A stretch of 64,000 bases of DNA from Oscillospiraceae bacterium (GCA_015067435.1 SVMM01000013.1:1-64000); one strand, 5' to 3'; counted from the stretch's first letter, positions 23,527 to 32,164 are shown. Translations and numbers: made by a program. The notes: generated by a model from the sequence alone, not told the origin.

Positions 23527-24253
23527 TGGAACGCGCCTCCTTTTTATAATCGTCAAGATGATAGGGTCTCAGGACAGCCTGCTTGTAGTAGGCTCCGTAC
23601 TTGGAAAAGGTCGTGGAAACGATGTGGTTTTCGCTCAGCAGCCGCGCCAGCCACAGCGGCGCCGTGCCGGGGATCTTGATCTCCATCAGAATCTGGTCGT
23701 CTCGCAGAAGGGGCTTGCAGTTATCGCCGCTGCGGAGATCGACGTCGGTGTCGCGCCAGCGCAGGCCGCGGTCGAAGGTGATGCGCAGCTCGTCGTTCTC
23801 AACGCCGGCATAGGCCTCGCGGTCATAGGCGATGTAAACGGCGGGCGCGGGATGGTAGAAGCTCACAAACCAGTCGATCTCACGGCTGATCTGGCTCTCC
23901 TTCGGCGGTCTGCCGCCGCTCAGCCAGTCTGCCGCCTGCGCCGCCGTCATCGTAACGCGGCGCTTGTACACGACGCCGTCGAACTTCTTCTTGATCTCGG
24001 CGAACGCAAGTCCGTCGTCGCCCGGCACGCCGTAGCTGCGCACGCGGAGCTTTTCCTTGTACGCCGGTTTTTCCAGCGACGCGCGGATCAGGGCATAATC
24101 GGCGGTGTCATAGTACACGTTGCCGATGGTGTAGCGCGGGTGCTCGTCGGGCCGCATCGTGAACGCCATGCCGCGGAGCATCGCCCGATACTGCGCCGGC
24201 GTGAGCATATATTTCTTTTCATACCGCTTAAAGCAGCTTTGTATCTCGCTCAT
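23519..24253 (-). CDS. VTC-domain polyphosphate polymerase-like protein
   Basis: 244 residues. It has the beta-barrel tunnel family pattern of the yeast Vtc4 catalytic domain: KRYEKKYMLTPAQY, GNVYYDTADYALIRASLEKPAYKEKLRVRSYG, FAEIKKKFDGVVYKRR, and a late EIKIPGTAPLWLARLL. The basic residues lining the tunnel (Arg/Lys in KRYEKKY, KEKLRVRSY, KKKFDGVVYKRR) are present. In Vtc4 they make polyphosphate from ATP. The ATG at 24253 follows AAGGAGG. A SigI-like promoter lies 53-84 bp upstream. Confidence 0.88.
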   Translation of the reverse strand: MSEIQSCFKRYEKKYMLTPAQYRAMLRGMAFTMRPDEHPRYTIGNVYYDTADYALIRASLEKPAYKEKLRVRSYGVPGDDGLAFAEIKKKFDGVVYKRRVTMTAAQAADWLSGGRPPKESQISREIDWFVSFYHPAPAVYIAYDREAYAGVENDELRITFDRGLRWRDTDVDLRSGDNCKPLLRDDQILMEIKIPGTAPLWLARLLSENHIVSTTFSKYGAYYKQAVLRPYHLDDYKKEARSIA

Positions 24254-24305
24254 GTTGTCTGCCTCCTTCGGGCGGAGGATCGCTTTGTCCCGCCCTCTGG
24301 TATAG

Positions 24306-24337
24306 TATTCGGAGGCCTCCCTCCGATTTTTGGGGTC
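24306..24337 (-). promoter_or_regulatory. SigI-like promoter of the VTC/DUF4956 pair
   Basis: On the minus strand GACCCCAAAAA, 14 other bases, then CCGAATA. The same two blocks at exactly the same spacing stand upstream of the Cthe_2159-like gene. ACCCC(C) and CGAA are the -35 and -10 elements reported for Bacillus SigI promoters. Confidence 0.5.
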
Positions 24338-24354
24338 GGACGGCATAATTATCA

Positions 24355-24386
24355 CAAAAGAGGCGCGCGGCTTTTTTCGCCGCGCG
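24355..24386 (-). terminator. Terminator of the Cthe_2159-like gene
   Basis: CGCGCGGC (24364-24371) pairs with GCCGCGCG (24379-24386). On the minus strand CCTCTTTTG follows. Confidence 0.6.
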
Positions 24387-24405
24387 TCCCGAGCCGATAT
24401 TTGCT

Positions 24406-26247
24406 TTATATGCTTGTCACAAGCATCGTGCGGGTGGTCTCGTCGTAATCGACGCCGAAGCCCAGTGCCGCGCCGAGCTCGCGCAGCCGGAAAAAGTTGT
24501 TGCCGCCGAGATTGTACGCCGTCAGCGCCACGGTGCGCCCGTCGATCACAAGCGTCTGCGCGCTCCTTACGCAGCTTGCGGAGCGGTCTGTGCCGCGTTC
24601 CAGCTCGCCGCCCTGCGGCGTGTAGCCCCGGCCCGTCGTGATGATGATTGTGCGGCTCGCCGCGTCATAGTCGACCGAGAACTGCGCCCCCGTGCCGCTG
24701 AGGAGCATGGCGATGTCGCGGAGCTTAAAGTAATTGCTGCCGTTGATGTTGTAGATCTCGGCGTTTTGAGCCGCGCCGTCCACGGTGAGATTCTGCGTCG
24801 TGGGGGCGACTGCCAGGGTTTCCTGCCGAGCGTCCGCCGCGGATGCGGTCTGCTGCTCGCCGTTTTGTTCCTGTGTCGGCGGCGTCATCTGGCCGCGGGG
24901 ACCGTTCTGATTCATCTCGCCGCGCCGGTCATCCTGTCCCATTTCACCGGGCATGCCGTCACGTCCCTGCGTCGGCGGCATCATCTGACCCTGCCGGCCG
25001 TCCTGCGTCATCTCGCCGCGCCGGTCATCCTGTCCCATCTCGCCGGGCATACCGCCCATCTGACCGCCCATTCCCGGGCCGCCCATCATGTTGTCCGGGC
25101 CGGCGACGCCGCTCTGGTTGTTCAGCACGAAGTCGTCGGACACGTACAGCGAGCCGTCGTAATCGATACCTGCGTCGCCGCCGTTGCTGGCGCTTTTGAT
25201 GGTCGCGCTGCCCGCGATCAGGTTGACGTTGCCATTGGAATCAAGGCCGTCGAATCCGGCGTTCACGCTCACGCTGCCGCCGGTGATGTTGATGGAATAC
25301 GCCAGCTCGTTCGTATAGGTGCCGTCGCTGTTGGCGGCGTTCACGCCGTCATCGGTGGAGGTCAGGCTGATCGTACCGCCCGCGATGTTCACGACCGTTG
25401 CCTCAATGCCCTCGTAGCTCTTGCTGATCGTGACGCTCGGGCCGTTGCCGTTTGCGCCGATGGTAAGGATTCGGTCGGCGTGGATCGCGTCGTCGCCCGC
25501 GCTGATATTCAGCGTACCGCTCAGGATCGCCACGTCGTAACCGCCGTTGATCGCGTCGTTCGCCGCAGTGATGTTGAGCTTCAGGCCGCCGTTGATGACC
25601 AGCGTGGTCTCATCGCCCGTCTTGATGCCGTTTTTGGCGCTGCCGTTGAGCGTCAACGTGCCGTCGCCGGTCAGATACGCCGCCGCGCCGTCCTTGACCT
25701 TGAGCGCCGCGCCGTCATAGGCGTCGGCAACATCCGCCTCGGCGGAGTTTTCATCGTCTGGATCTTCCGCGTCGGTGAGCGTCACGCTGCCGGAGACGAT
25801 GAGCTTCGCCTCCGCCGTTTTGTTGATCGAAAGCGGCGCGCCCTCGGTGCTGGTGAGGTTCAGATCCTTGAGGATCAGCACCACGCCCGTCGTGCCCTTG
25901 GTGACGGTGATGCTTCCGTCCGCGCAGGTGCCGGTGACGATGTAGGTGCCCGACTCCTTGATCTTGACCTTGTTGTTGTCGTCCGTCATGGTGATGGTCG
26001 TCGCGTTTGCGTAGTCCGCCGTGAGGGACGCGGCGCTGTTCGTGGTGTTGCCCTGCGCGATCGTTCCGGGTTCGCTCGCGTACTCGATGTTTGCGCTCTG
26101 CCTCTGTCCGAACGACGCCTGACCGTTCCGCAGCTCCGTTTGCCCGCCGCCGAACGACGCGCTCGCGATCGTACCGCCCACAAGCAGGGATAAGCACAGG
26201 CCGCATGCCGCAGCCGTTTTCACATACTTCTTATTCATTTTATTCAT
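24406..26247 (-). CDS. Exported Cthe_2159-like beta-helix protein (DUF4353) with copper-amine-oxidase-like C-terminal module
   Basis: 613 residues. Signal peptide 1-30. Residues about 70-385 match the Cthe_2159 polysaccharide-binding beta-helix family (GTYIVTGTCADGSITVTKGTTGVVLILKDLNL, KNGIKTGDETTLVINGGLKLNITAANDAINGGYDV, DDGVNAANSDG). Residues about 390-470 are a Met/Gln/Gly/Asp-rich repeat (MGQDDRRGEM twice). The last 130 residues are a copper-amine-oxidase N-terminal-like module almost identical in layout to that of the 18-20 kb protein. Cthe_2159 homologues often accompany VTC and DUF4956 genes, as here. A SigI-like promoter lies 68-99 bp upstream. Confidence 0.85.
   Translation of the reverse strand: MNKMNKKYVKTAAACGLCLSLLVGGTIASASFGGGQTELRNGQASFGQRQSANIEYASEPGTIAQGNTTNSAASLTADYANATTITMTDDNNKVKIKESGTYIVTGTCADGSITVTKGTTGVVLILKDLNLTSTEGAPLSINKTAEAKLIVSGSVTLTDAEDPDDENSAEADVADAYDGAALKVKDGAAAYLTGDGTLTLNGSAKNGIKTGDETTLVINGGLKLNITAANDAINGGYDVAILSGTLNISAGDDAIHADRILTIGANGNGPSVTISKSYEGIEATVVNIAGGTISLTSTDDGVNAANSDGTYTNELAYSINITGGSVSVNAGFDGLDSNGNVNLIAGSATIKSASNGGDAGIDYDGSLYVSDDFVLNNQSGVAGPDNMMGGPGMGGQMGGMPGEMGQDDRRGEMTQDGRQGQMMPPTQGRDGMPGEMGQDDRRGEMNQNGPRGQMTPPTQEQNGEQQTASAADARQETLAVAPTTQNLTVDGAAQNAEIYNINGSNYFKLRDIAMLLSGTGAQFSVDYDAASRTIIITTGRGYTPQGGELERGTDRSASCVRSAQTLVIDGRTVALTAYNLGGNNFFRLRELGAALGFGVDYDETTRTMLVTSI
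24913..25038. repeat. Short tandem repeat coding for the MGQDDRRGEM linker
   Basis: A 30-base sequence is present at 24913-24942 and again at 25009-25038 (period 96 bases), within the low-complexity linker of the beta-helix gene. Confidence 0.75.
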
Positions 26248-26314
26248 TGAGATACCGCCTTTCCAATCGTTGGTAGAATTCGTTTCGTCCGGGAAACTTT
26301 GCCCCTTGCTTATC

Positions 26315-26346
26315 TATTCGGAAAGACATGCCTGTTTTTTGGGGTC
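26315..26346 (-). promoter_or_regulatory. SigI-like promoter of the Cthe_2159-like gene
   Basis: Minus strand GACCCCAAAAA, 14 bases, CCGAATA: identical blocks and spacing to 24306-24337. No convincing sigma-A boxes were seen in the same gap. Confidence 0.5.
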
Positions 26347-26380
26347 GCAAGAAAAAAAAGGCGAAAAAATCTGTGAACGC

Positions 26381-26430
26381 AAAAAGGGGCCGGGGCAGCC
26401 GCTTTTGCAGCCGTCCCGGTCTCCCCTTTC
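26381..26430 (-). terminator. Terminator of desulfoferrodoxin gene
   Basis: Imperfect GC-rich hairpin around 26386-26430 with CTTTTTG after the stem on the minus strand. Confidence 0.55.
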
Positions 26431-26453
26431 GGATGTCGCTGTGATTCCCCGCC

Positions 26454-26828
26454 CTACGCTTTCCAGAGCGAGTGCAGATTGCAATAGGCGTAGACCGCCT
26501 CGACCTCGTCGCCCTCACAAAGCATAAAGCACGCCTTGGGCGCGTCGCCGGGCTTGAGCGCCTTGCGCTGGTTGCCCTGCTTGGTCTGGATCGAGATCCA
26601 CTCGATGTAGTGCGCGTCGAGCATCGGATGCTCCACCGCGCCAACCGTGACGGTGACCTTGTTCCCCTCCACGGTATAGACCGGGACGTGCTTCTCGTGC
26701 GCGCCGTCGCTCGTGCCGGGAACGATCTCCTTCATCGGCTTGCCGCAGCAGGTGATCGGGCATCCCTCCACCTTGACCGCAGCGACCATGTTTCCGCAAT
26801 GCTCGCAAATAAAGAATTTCTGCTCCAT
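26454..26828 (-). CDS. dfx: Desulfoferrodoxin (superoxide reductase)
   Basis: 124 residues, normal length. The desulforedoxin centre uses C8, C11, C27 and C28 (FICEHCG, TCCGKPM). The catalytic neelaredoxin centre shows E45-K46-H47, MLDAHYIEW and the C-terminal YCNLHSLW, which supply the His/Cys ligands and the Glu-Lys pair. It reduces superoxide to peroxide using rubredoxin electrons in anaerobes; the rubrerythrin gene 5 kb away would remove the peroxide. The ATG at 26828 follows AGGAGGGG. An in-frame open reading extends far upstream but is antisense to the kinase gene. Confidence 0.95.
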   Translation of the reverse strand: MEQKFFICEHCGNMVAAVKVEGCPITCCGKPMKEIVPGTSDGAHEKHVPVYTVEGNKVTVTVGAVEHPMLDAHYIEWISIQTKQGNQRKALKPGDAPKACFMLCEGDEVEAVYAYCNLHSLWKA

Positions 26829-26859
26829 GCCTCGCCCCTCCTTATCAGAATGTAGGTTT

Positions 26860-26888
26860 ATTATATCGGATACACAGCGCCGGCGCAA
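26860..26888 (-). promoter_or_regulatory. Promoter of dfx
   Basis: Minus strand TTGCGC (26883-26888), 17-bp spacer, TATAAT (26860-26865). Confidence 0.65.
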
Positions 26889-26944
26889 GCATGAATTGCA
26901 GCCGGTCCGTGTCAACTTGTTGCAGGACTTTCTTGACGTGGCAC

Positions 26945-26972
26945 TTGCCCTCGGCAAAAAACGTGCTATAAT
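26945..26972 (+). promoter_or_regulatory. Promoter of the hybrid kinase gene
   Basis: TTGCCC (26945-26950), 16-bp spacer, perfect TATAAT (26967-26972) preceded by TGC. It is divergent from dfx. Confidence 0.6.
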
Positions 26973-27011
26973 ATATGGTGAGAGAATGGGCATGCAAGGG
27001 AGGCACGACGT

Positions 27012-30000
27012 ATGACTTCCGGAACGCTGTTTGATTATCTGATGAGTATCCGCATGCAGATTGCCTGCTTTATCATCCTGCAATTCATCGTCTGGACTTT
27101 CTTTTCGGTCATCCGCAAGCATACCTACGCCAACCGTCTGTTTTCCGCGCTGCTGTTTGCCACGATCCTCAATCTGCTTCTCGACATGGCAACCGTCTAT
27201 ACGCTCGGTCATATCAGCACCGTTCCCTTTCTTCTCAACCGTATATTGTATACGAGTTATGTTGTGAGCAGCGTGGCGATCCTTTACGTCACGTATCTGT
27301 ATGTTAAAAGCATCACGATTGAGCTCTCTCCCAAGCCCTTTGAATTTGTTCCGGTGATTCTCTCCGTTCTCAGCGCGGCGTTTCTCCCGTCGGAGATCGT
27401 TCAGACGCAGCACGGACAGGCCATTGCCTCCGGTCTTGCCATCAGCGTTCCCTACATGAGCGCGGCGGCCTATTTTGTCGTGTGCAACATCCTCCTCATC
27501 CGTTTTCGCAAGCGCATGGAAACAAAGGTCAAGCGCGGCATTGTCACGGCGCTTATCAGCCTTTTGATTATCACCATCATTCAGACCCTCCAGCACGATT
27601 TCCTGATTGCCGGCGTCGGCTACACGGTCATCGTCATCGCGCTCTTTTATACGCTGGAAAGCCCCGACGCCCTGCTGATTGAAAAGCTGGCGTACGAGCG
27701 CAACCGCGCGAACGAGGCAAACCGCGCCAAGTCCTCCTTCCTCGCCAAAATGTCCCATGAGATCCGGACGCCCATCAACGCCATTCTCGGTATGGATGAA
27801 ATGATCCTGCGCGAGAGCAGCGAGCGCGAAACGCTCATCTACGCGTCGGATATCCAGTCGGCGGGCAAAACGCTCCTCTCCCTCGTCAATGAAATTCTGG
27901 ATTTCTCCAAGGTCGAGGAAGGCAAAATGGAGATCATCCCGACGCAGTATGAGCTCAGCTCGGTGATGAACGACCTCGTAAACATGATCCGCGAACGCGC
28001 GGACAAGAAGGGCCTCCGTCTTGAGGTGGAGCTGGATGAAAGCACGCCCCACCTGCTCTTCGGCGATGCGGTCCGCATCCGGCAATGCGTGCTGAATCTT
28101 CTGACAAATGCCGTGAAATACACGGAATCCGGCTCCGTGACGCTCGCCGTGAGCTATGTCGCGCTCAGCGACAAGTCGATCCTCCTGCGCTTCCGTGTGT
28201 CGGACACCGGCATCGGGATCAAAAGCGAGGATATGGATCTTCTGTTCTCCCCCTTCGCCCGCATCGAGGAATCCCGCAACCAGTCCATTGAGGGCACCGG
28301 CCTCGGCATGAGCATCACCAAGCAGCTGATCGAGCTGATGGGCAGTACCCTGCAAGTCAAAAGCAGCTATGGCGAGGGCTCCGAATTCTCCTTTGTCATT
28401 GAGCAGCCGGTCATTCGGTGGGATCCTGTCGGCCCCTTCACCGCGCATGACTCCAACGTTCAGCGCAGCGCATACCGCGAGCTGTTCCACGCGCCCGACG
28501 CGCACATTCTGGTCGTGGACGACATGCCGGTCAATCTGACCGTGATCCGCGGGCTGCTGAAAAAAACGCAGATCGCCATTGACACCGCGTCCTCCGGCCA
28601 GGAAGCGCTGCGGATGGCGGCGGAGCGCGCTTACGACGTTGTTTTCATCGATCACATGATGCCGGAGATGGACGGCATCGAGACGCTGCACGAGCTGAAA
28701 AAGCTGCCGCATCTGAAAGGCGCCGTATTCATTGCCCTGACCGCGAACGCGATCAGCGGCGCGCGCGAGATGTACATCAACGAAGGCTTTTCCGACTATC
28801 TCTCCAAGCCTGTGGACGGCAGCCGTCTGGAGACCATGCTGGTCAACTATCTTCCGGACGAAAAACTGTCCGCGCCGGTCTCGCCCCCGTCGGCAGAAGA
28901 CGATTCGCGTCCCGCCGTGCTGATCGCGGACGACGACGAATCCGTTTTGGATTTTGTGACGAAAACGCTTGCGGACAACTACCGCACCAGCATCTGCCGT
29001 ACCGCGGCGGACGTCGCCGAGCAGGCGGAGCGGCAGTCCCCCTCTCTCATACTGCTGAGCATCCGGCTGAACGGCGCAAGCGGATTTGAAGTGCTGCAAA
29101 TGCTCAAGCGCAATACAAAGACGCGCGACATCCCCGTCGTCTTCCTCACGGACGAGGAGAATCTGGACGTCGAGCTGCTGGGACTGCGCAACGGCGCGGC
29201 GGACTTCATCCGGAAGGCATATCTGCCCGAGGTCCTGACGCGGCGCGTGCGCCGCACCATTGATATCAGCCGCATCCAGTCCGACCTGCAAAAGGAGGTC
29301 AAGCGCCAGATCCTCCGCACCGAACGTTTGAGCCGCGAGATGATGCTCACGCTCTCCAAGGCGGTCGACGCCAAGGATCATTTCACAACCGGCCATTCCG
29401 AGCGCGTGTCGGCATATTCCGCGGAAATCGCGCGGCGCCTGGGCAAAAGCATGCAGGAGCAGGAACATGTCTACGAGACGGCGCTGCTTCATGATGTCGG
29501 CAAAATTGGCGTGAGCGAGGATGTTCTCAACAAGACCGGAAAGCTGACCGAGGAGGAGTTCGCCGCGATCCGGCGTCACACCGTCATCGGCAGCGAGATA
29601 CTCAGCACGATCACCGAAATGCCGGATCTTGCCGCCGGCGCGCGCTCCCACCACGAGCGGTTTGACGGCTCCGGTTATCCCGACGCGCTCAAGGGCGCCG
29701 AAATCCCCGAGATCGCGCGCATCATCTGTGTGGCGGACTGCTACGACGCCATGACCTCCACACGCACCTACTCCCCCGTCAAGACGCGTGAGGAAGTCCG
29801 CGCGGAGATCGAGCGGTGCAGCGGCACGCAGTTTGACCCGAGCATCGCCCGCGTGATGATTGCCATGATCGACGAGGACGTTGATTTCCGCATGAACGAG
29901 CAGTCCGGCGGACTCGATATCTGGAAGAACCACGAACAGCTCTGGTCGCTGACGCAAAAGGCTTCCGGCGCGGCGGCACCGCCTCCGGATGACAAGGGAA

Positions 30001-30584
30001 ACCTCCCCGGCTGGCTTTACGGCACGGAGGGGCTGGACGTATTCGAAGGGCTTCGCTGCTGCGGCTCGCCCGAATCCTATCTGGACGTGCTGAAGGTCTA
30101 TGCTGACACCGCGCCCTCGAATGCGGACGAGATCGCCGCCTACTGGCGCGCGGGCGATCTGGAGGGCGCCACCGTCAAGGTACACGCGCTCAAAAGCACA
30201 TCCAGAACCATCGGCGCAACGGAGCTCGGCGCGTTTGCCGAACGGCTGGAAGCGGTCGGCAAGGCGGGCGATTCGGCAGCCTTTGGCGCGGAGATCGACT
30301 CGCTGCTGCACTATTATCGTACGCTCGGCAATCTGCTTGCGCCGCTCCTCGTCCGCGAGGACGACGCATCGCTCCCCGTCATCGAGCCGGAACAGCTCAA
30401 CGAGGCCTATGACGCGATCCGCGAGTTCACGGAAGCAATGGATTATCAAAGCGTCGCCTTCACCGTCGATTCCCTTCGCGCCTACCGTATTCCGAGCGAA
30501 GAGCGGGCGCGCTTTGACAGGCTTGCGCACGCGGTGGAGAATTTCGACTGGGATCAGATCGGTGAAATACTGAACAGGAATTGA
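27012..30584 (+). CDS. Membrane hybrid histidine kinase with two receivers, HD-GYP and Hpt domains
   Basis: 1190 residues. About seven N-terminal helices (10-215) are followed by HisKA with phospho-acceptor His249 (AKMSHEIRTP), then a catalytic ATPase domain (NLLTNAVKYTES, DTGIGI, GTGLGMSI). Receiver 1 has Asp547 (VVFIDHMMPEMDG). Receiver 2 (ADDDES start) has Ser683 where the Asp should be (LILLSIRLNGASG), so it is probably a pseudo-receiver. An HD-GYP domain follows with HD827-828 and HHERFDGSGYP 880-890, predicted to hydrolyse cyclic-di-GMP. A C-terminal Hpt has His1058 (KVHALKSTSRT). GGGAGG precedes the ATG. The companion regulator starts 12 bp after the stop. Confidence 0.92.
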   Translation: MTSGTLFDYLMSIRMQIACFIILQFIVWTFFSVIRKHTYANRLFSALLFATILNLLLDMATVYTLGHISTVPFLLNRILYTSYVVSSVAILYVTYLYVKSITIELSPKPFEFVPVILSVLSAAFLPSEIVQTQHGQAIASGLAISVPYMSAAAYFVVCNILLIRFRKRMETKVKRGIVTALISLLIITIIQTLQHDFLIAGVGYTVIVIALFYTLESPDALLIEKLAYERNRANEANRAKSSFLAKMSHEIRTPINAILGMDEMILRESSERETLIYASDIQSAGKTLLSLVNEILDFSKVEEGKMEIIPTQYELSSVMNDLVNMIRERADKKGLRLEVELDESTPHLLFGDAVRIRQCVLNLLTNAVKYTESGSVTLAVSYVALSDKSILLRFRVSDTGIGIKSEDMDLLFSPFARIEESRNQSIEGTGLGMSITKQLIELMGSTLQVKSSYGEGSEFSFVIEQPVIRWDPVGPFTAHDSNVQRSAYRELFHAPDAHILVVDDMPVNLTVIRGLLKKTQIAIDTASSGQEALRMAAERAYDVVFIDHMMPEMDGIETLHELKKLPHLKGAVFIALTANAISGAREMYINEGFSDYLSKPVDGSRLETMLVNYLPDEKLSAPVSPPSAEDDSRPAVLIADDDESVLDFVTKTLADNYRTSICRTAADVAEQAERQSPSLILLSIRLNGASGFEVLQMLKRNTKTRDIPVVFLTDEENLDVELLGLRNGAADFIRKAYLPEVLTRRVRRTIDISRIQSDLQKEVKRQILRTERLSREMMLTLSKAVDAKDHFTTGHSERVSAYSAEIARRLGKSMQEQEHVYETALLHDVGKIGVSEDVLNKTGKLTEEEFAAIRRHTVIGSEILSTITEMPDLAAGARSHHERFDGSGYPDALKGAEIPEIARIICVADCYDAMTSTRTYSPVKTREEVRAEIERCSGTQFDPSIARVMIAMIDEDVDFRMNEQSGGLDIWKNHEQLWSLTQKASGAAAPPPDDKGNLPGWLYGTEGLDVFEGLRCCGSPESYLDVLKVYADTAPSNADEIAAYWRAGDLEGATVKVHALKSTSRTIGATELGAFAERLEAVGKAGDSAAFGAEIDSLLHYYRTLGNLLAPLLVREDDASLPVIEPEQLNEAYDAIREFTEAMDYQSVAFTVDSLRAYRIPSEERARFDRLAHAVENFDWDQIGEILNRN

Positions 30585-30595
30585 GAGGTAACCTT

Positions 30596-31351
30596 ATGGC
30601 AGACAAAGTCTTGCTGATTAGCCGGGGCACGGCATTTCTGACCAACGCCCTTGTCGCCAGTCTCAAAATCGCCGGCATCACGGCGGAACAGGCCGGCTAT
30701 GAGATCGAACAGGTGAAAAAATATGAGCAGGATACCGATTTATTCCTGTTTTTTGTCGGAAACGAGGATTTTCTCCCCACCCCGCTGTTGCAGCACCTGC
30801 GCGACCTGTGCGCAGACGGCACGAAGGATTTTTGCGTCCTCGGATACAGCAAGGAGATCACGGAAATCGAGGAGATCATTCCAAAGGAGATGATCCGGCG
30901 CGAGTTTCTGCGCCCGATCGACGTGAAGACCATCACCGAGCAGCTTTGTGCGCTTCTTCATTCGCCGGAGCCGAAGGTTCACGGAAAGAGCATCCTGCTC
31001 GTTGACGACGACGCGGCATTTCTGCGAATTTTGCAGGGCTGGCTGTCCGAGCAGTACGAAGTCACCTCCGTCAAGTCCGGTATGCAGGCACTCACCTGTA
31101 TCGGATCGCATTTGCCGGATCTTGTCCTGCTGGACTACGATATGCCGATCACAAACGGCCCGCAGGTGCTGGAAATGATCCGCAGCGAGCCGTACTCCGC
31201 GCAGCTCCCCGTGCTCTTTCTCACCGGGAAGAATGACCGCGACAGCGTTATGACCGCCATGACGCACAAGCCGGACGGTTACCTGCTCAAGACCTCGGGC
31301 AAGGACAGCATTCTGTCCGCCGTGCATGATATCTTTGCCAAAACAAGCTGA
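30596..31351 (+). CDS. Response regulator with pseudo-receiver and receiver
   Basis: 251 residues without a DNA-binding domain. Residues 1-122 look like a degenerate receiver (MADKVLLISRG..., REFLRPIDVKTITEQL) lacking the phospho-acceptor. Residues 128-251 are a normal receiver (SILLVDDDAAF, LVLLDYDMPITNG with Asp180, FLTGKN, YLLKTSG). It is probably phosphorylated through the Hpt of the upstream kinase. GAGAGG lies before the ATG at 30596. It ends just before a strong bidirectional terminator. The output partner is unknown. Confidence 0.85.
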   Translation: MADKVLLISRGTAFLTNALVASLKIAGITAEQAGYEIEQVKKYEQDTDLFLFFVGNEDFLPTPLLQHLRDLCADGTKDFCVLGYSKEITEIEEIIPKEMIRREFLRPIDVKTITEQLCALLHSPEPKVHGKSILLVDDDAAFLRILQGWLSEQYEVTSVKSGMQALTCIGSHLPDLVLLDYDMPITNGPQVLEMIRSEPYSAQLPVLFLTGKNDRDSVMTAMTHKPDGYLLKTSGKDSILSAVHDIFAKTS

Positions 31352-31361
31352 CGTCAAGCTG

Positions 31362-31408
31362 ATGCAAAACGTCCGGCGGCGCCGAAAGCGCCGCCGGACG
31401 TTTTGCAT
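31362..31408. terminator. Bidirectional terminator between response regulator and rubrerythrin
   Basis: A perfect 21-bp stem (31362-31382 with 31388-31408) and 5-base loop CGAAA. The stem ends are AT-rich, with AAAA on one arm and TTTT on the other, so both converging genes are served. Confidence 0.85.
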
Positions 31409-31438
31409 GATCGTTTCCTCAGCGGGAAAACGGTCCTG

Positions 31439-32086
31439 TCAGTAGTTTTCCGCGTTGATCTCAAAATAACTCTGCGGGTGGGCGCAGACCGGGCATACCT
31501 CGGGCGCCTTCGTGCCGACGACGATGTGGCCGCAGTTGCGGCACTCCCAGACCTTGACCTCGCTCTTTGCGAATACCTGCTGCATCTCCACGTTCTTCAG
31601 CAGCGCGCGGTAGCGCTCCTCGTGATGCTTCTCGATAGCGGCGACGCCGCGGAATTTCTCCGCCAGCTCGGAGAAGCCCTCCTCCTCTGCGGTCTTGGCA
31701 AAGCCCTCATACATATCCGTCCACTCATAGTTCTCGCCCGCTGCGGCGGAAGCGAGGTTCTCCGCCGTGGAGCCGATGCCGTTCAGTTCCTTGAACCAGA
31801 GCTTCGCGTGCTCCTTTTCATTGTCGGCGGTCTTGAGGAACAGCGCCGCGATCTGCTCGAAGCCGTCCTTCTTCGCCTTGGAAGCAAAATAGGTGTACTT
31901 GTTGCGCGCCTCGGACTCGCCGGCGAACGCCGCCATCAGGTTTTTTTCCGTCTGCGTGCCCGCATACTTGTTCGCGGGCACGTGCTGTTCCAGCTTGTCG
32001 CCGCTCTGCTTGCACTTGGGACATACGGGGTTTGCGTCATTCGACTCAAACACCGCCCCGCAGACCTTGCACTTGTAAGTCGCCAT
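31439..32086 (-). CDS. rbr: Rubrerythrin with rubredoxin-like domains at both ends
   Basis: 215 residues. An N-terminal rubredoxin-like knuckle pair (C6/C9 and C22/C25) is followed by the four-helix di-iron domain ([48 protein letters not shown]) and a C-terminal rubredoxin ([12 protein letters not shown]...[12 protein letters not shown]). The iron-binding Glu and His residues are present. It reduces hydrogen peroxide to water in anaerobes. The MerR gene lies 78 bp upstream on the same strand, and no separate promoter is clear, so joint transcription is likely. Confidence 0.95.
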   Translation of the reverse strand: MATYKCKVCGAVFESNDANPVCPKCKQSGDKLEQHVPANKYAGTQTEKNLMAAFAGESEARNKYTYFASKAKKDGFEQIAALFLKTADNEKEHAKLWFKELNGIGSTAENLASAAAGENYEWTDMYEGFAKTAEEEGFSELAEKFRGVAAIEKHHEERYRALLKNVEMQQVFAKSEVKVWECRNCGHIVVGTKAPEVCPVCAHPQSYFEINAENY

Positions 32087-32164
32087 GTGTGGTAGTCCTC
32101 CTTTTTCAATCGTTACGCGCTCATATCCGCGCGTCTAATCGGCCGTCCCCGCACGGGCGCGGCC

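Noticed and set aside
24913-25038. Possible CRISPR-like direct repeats
   Set aside because: Only two copies of a 30-base repeat, in frame within a protein linker, with no cas genes nearby.
26454-30530. A 1358-codon minus-strand open frame ending in desulfoferrodoxin
   Set aside because: Only the last 125 codons are a gene. The rest is antisense to the hybrid kinase and lacks family features.
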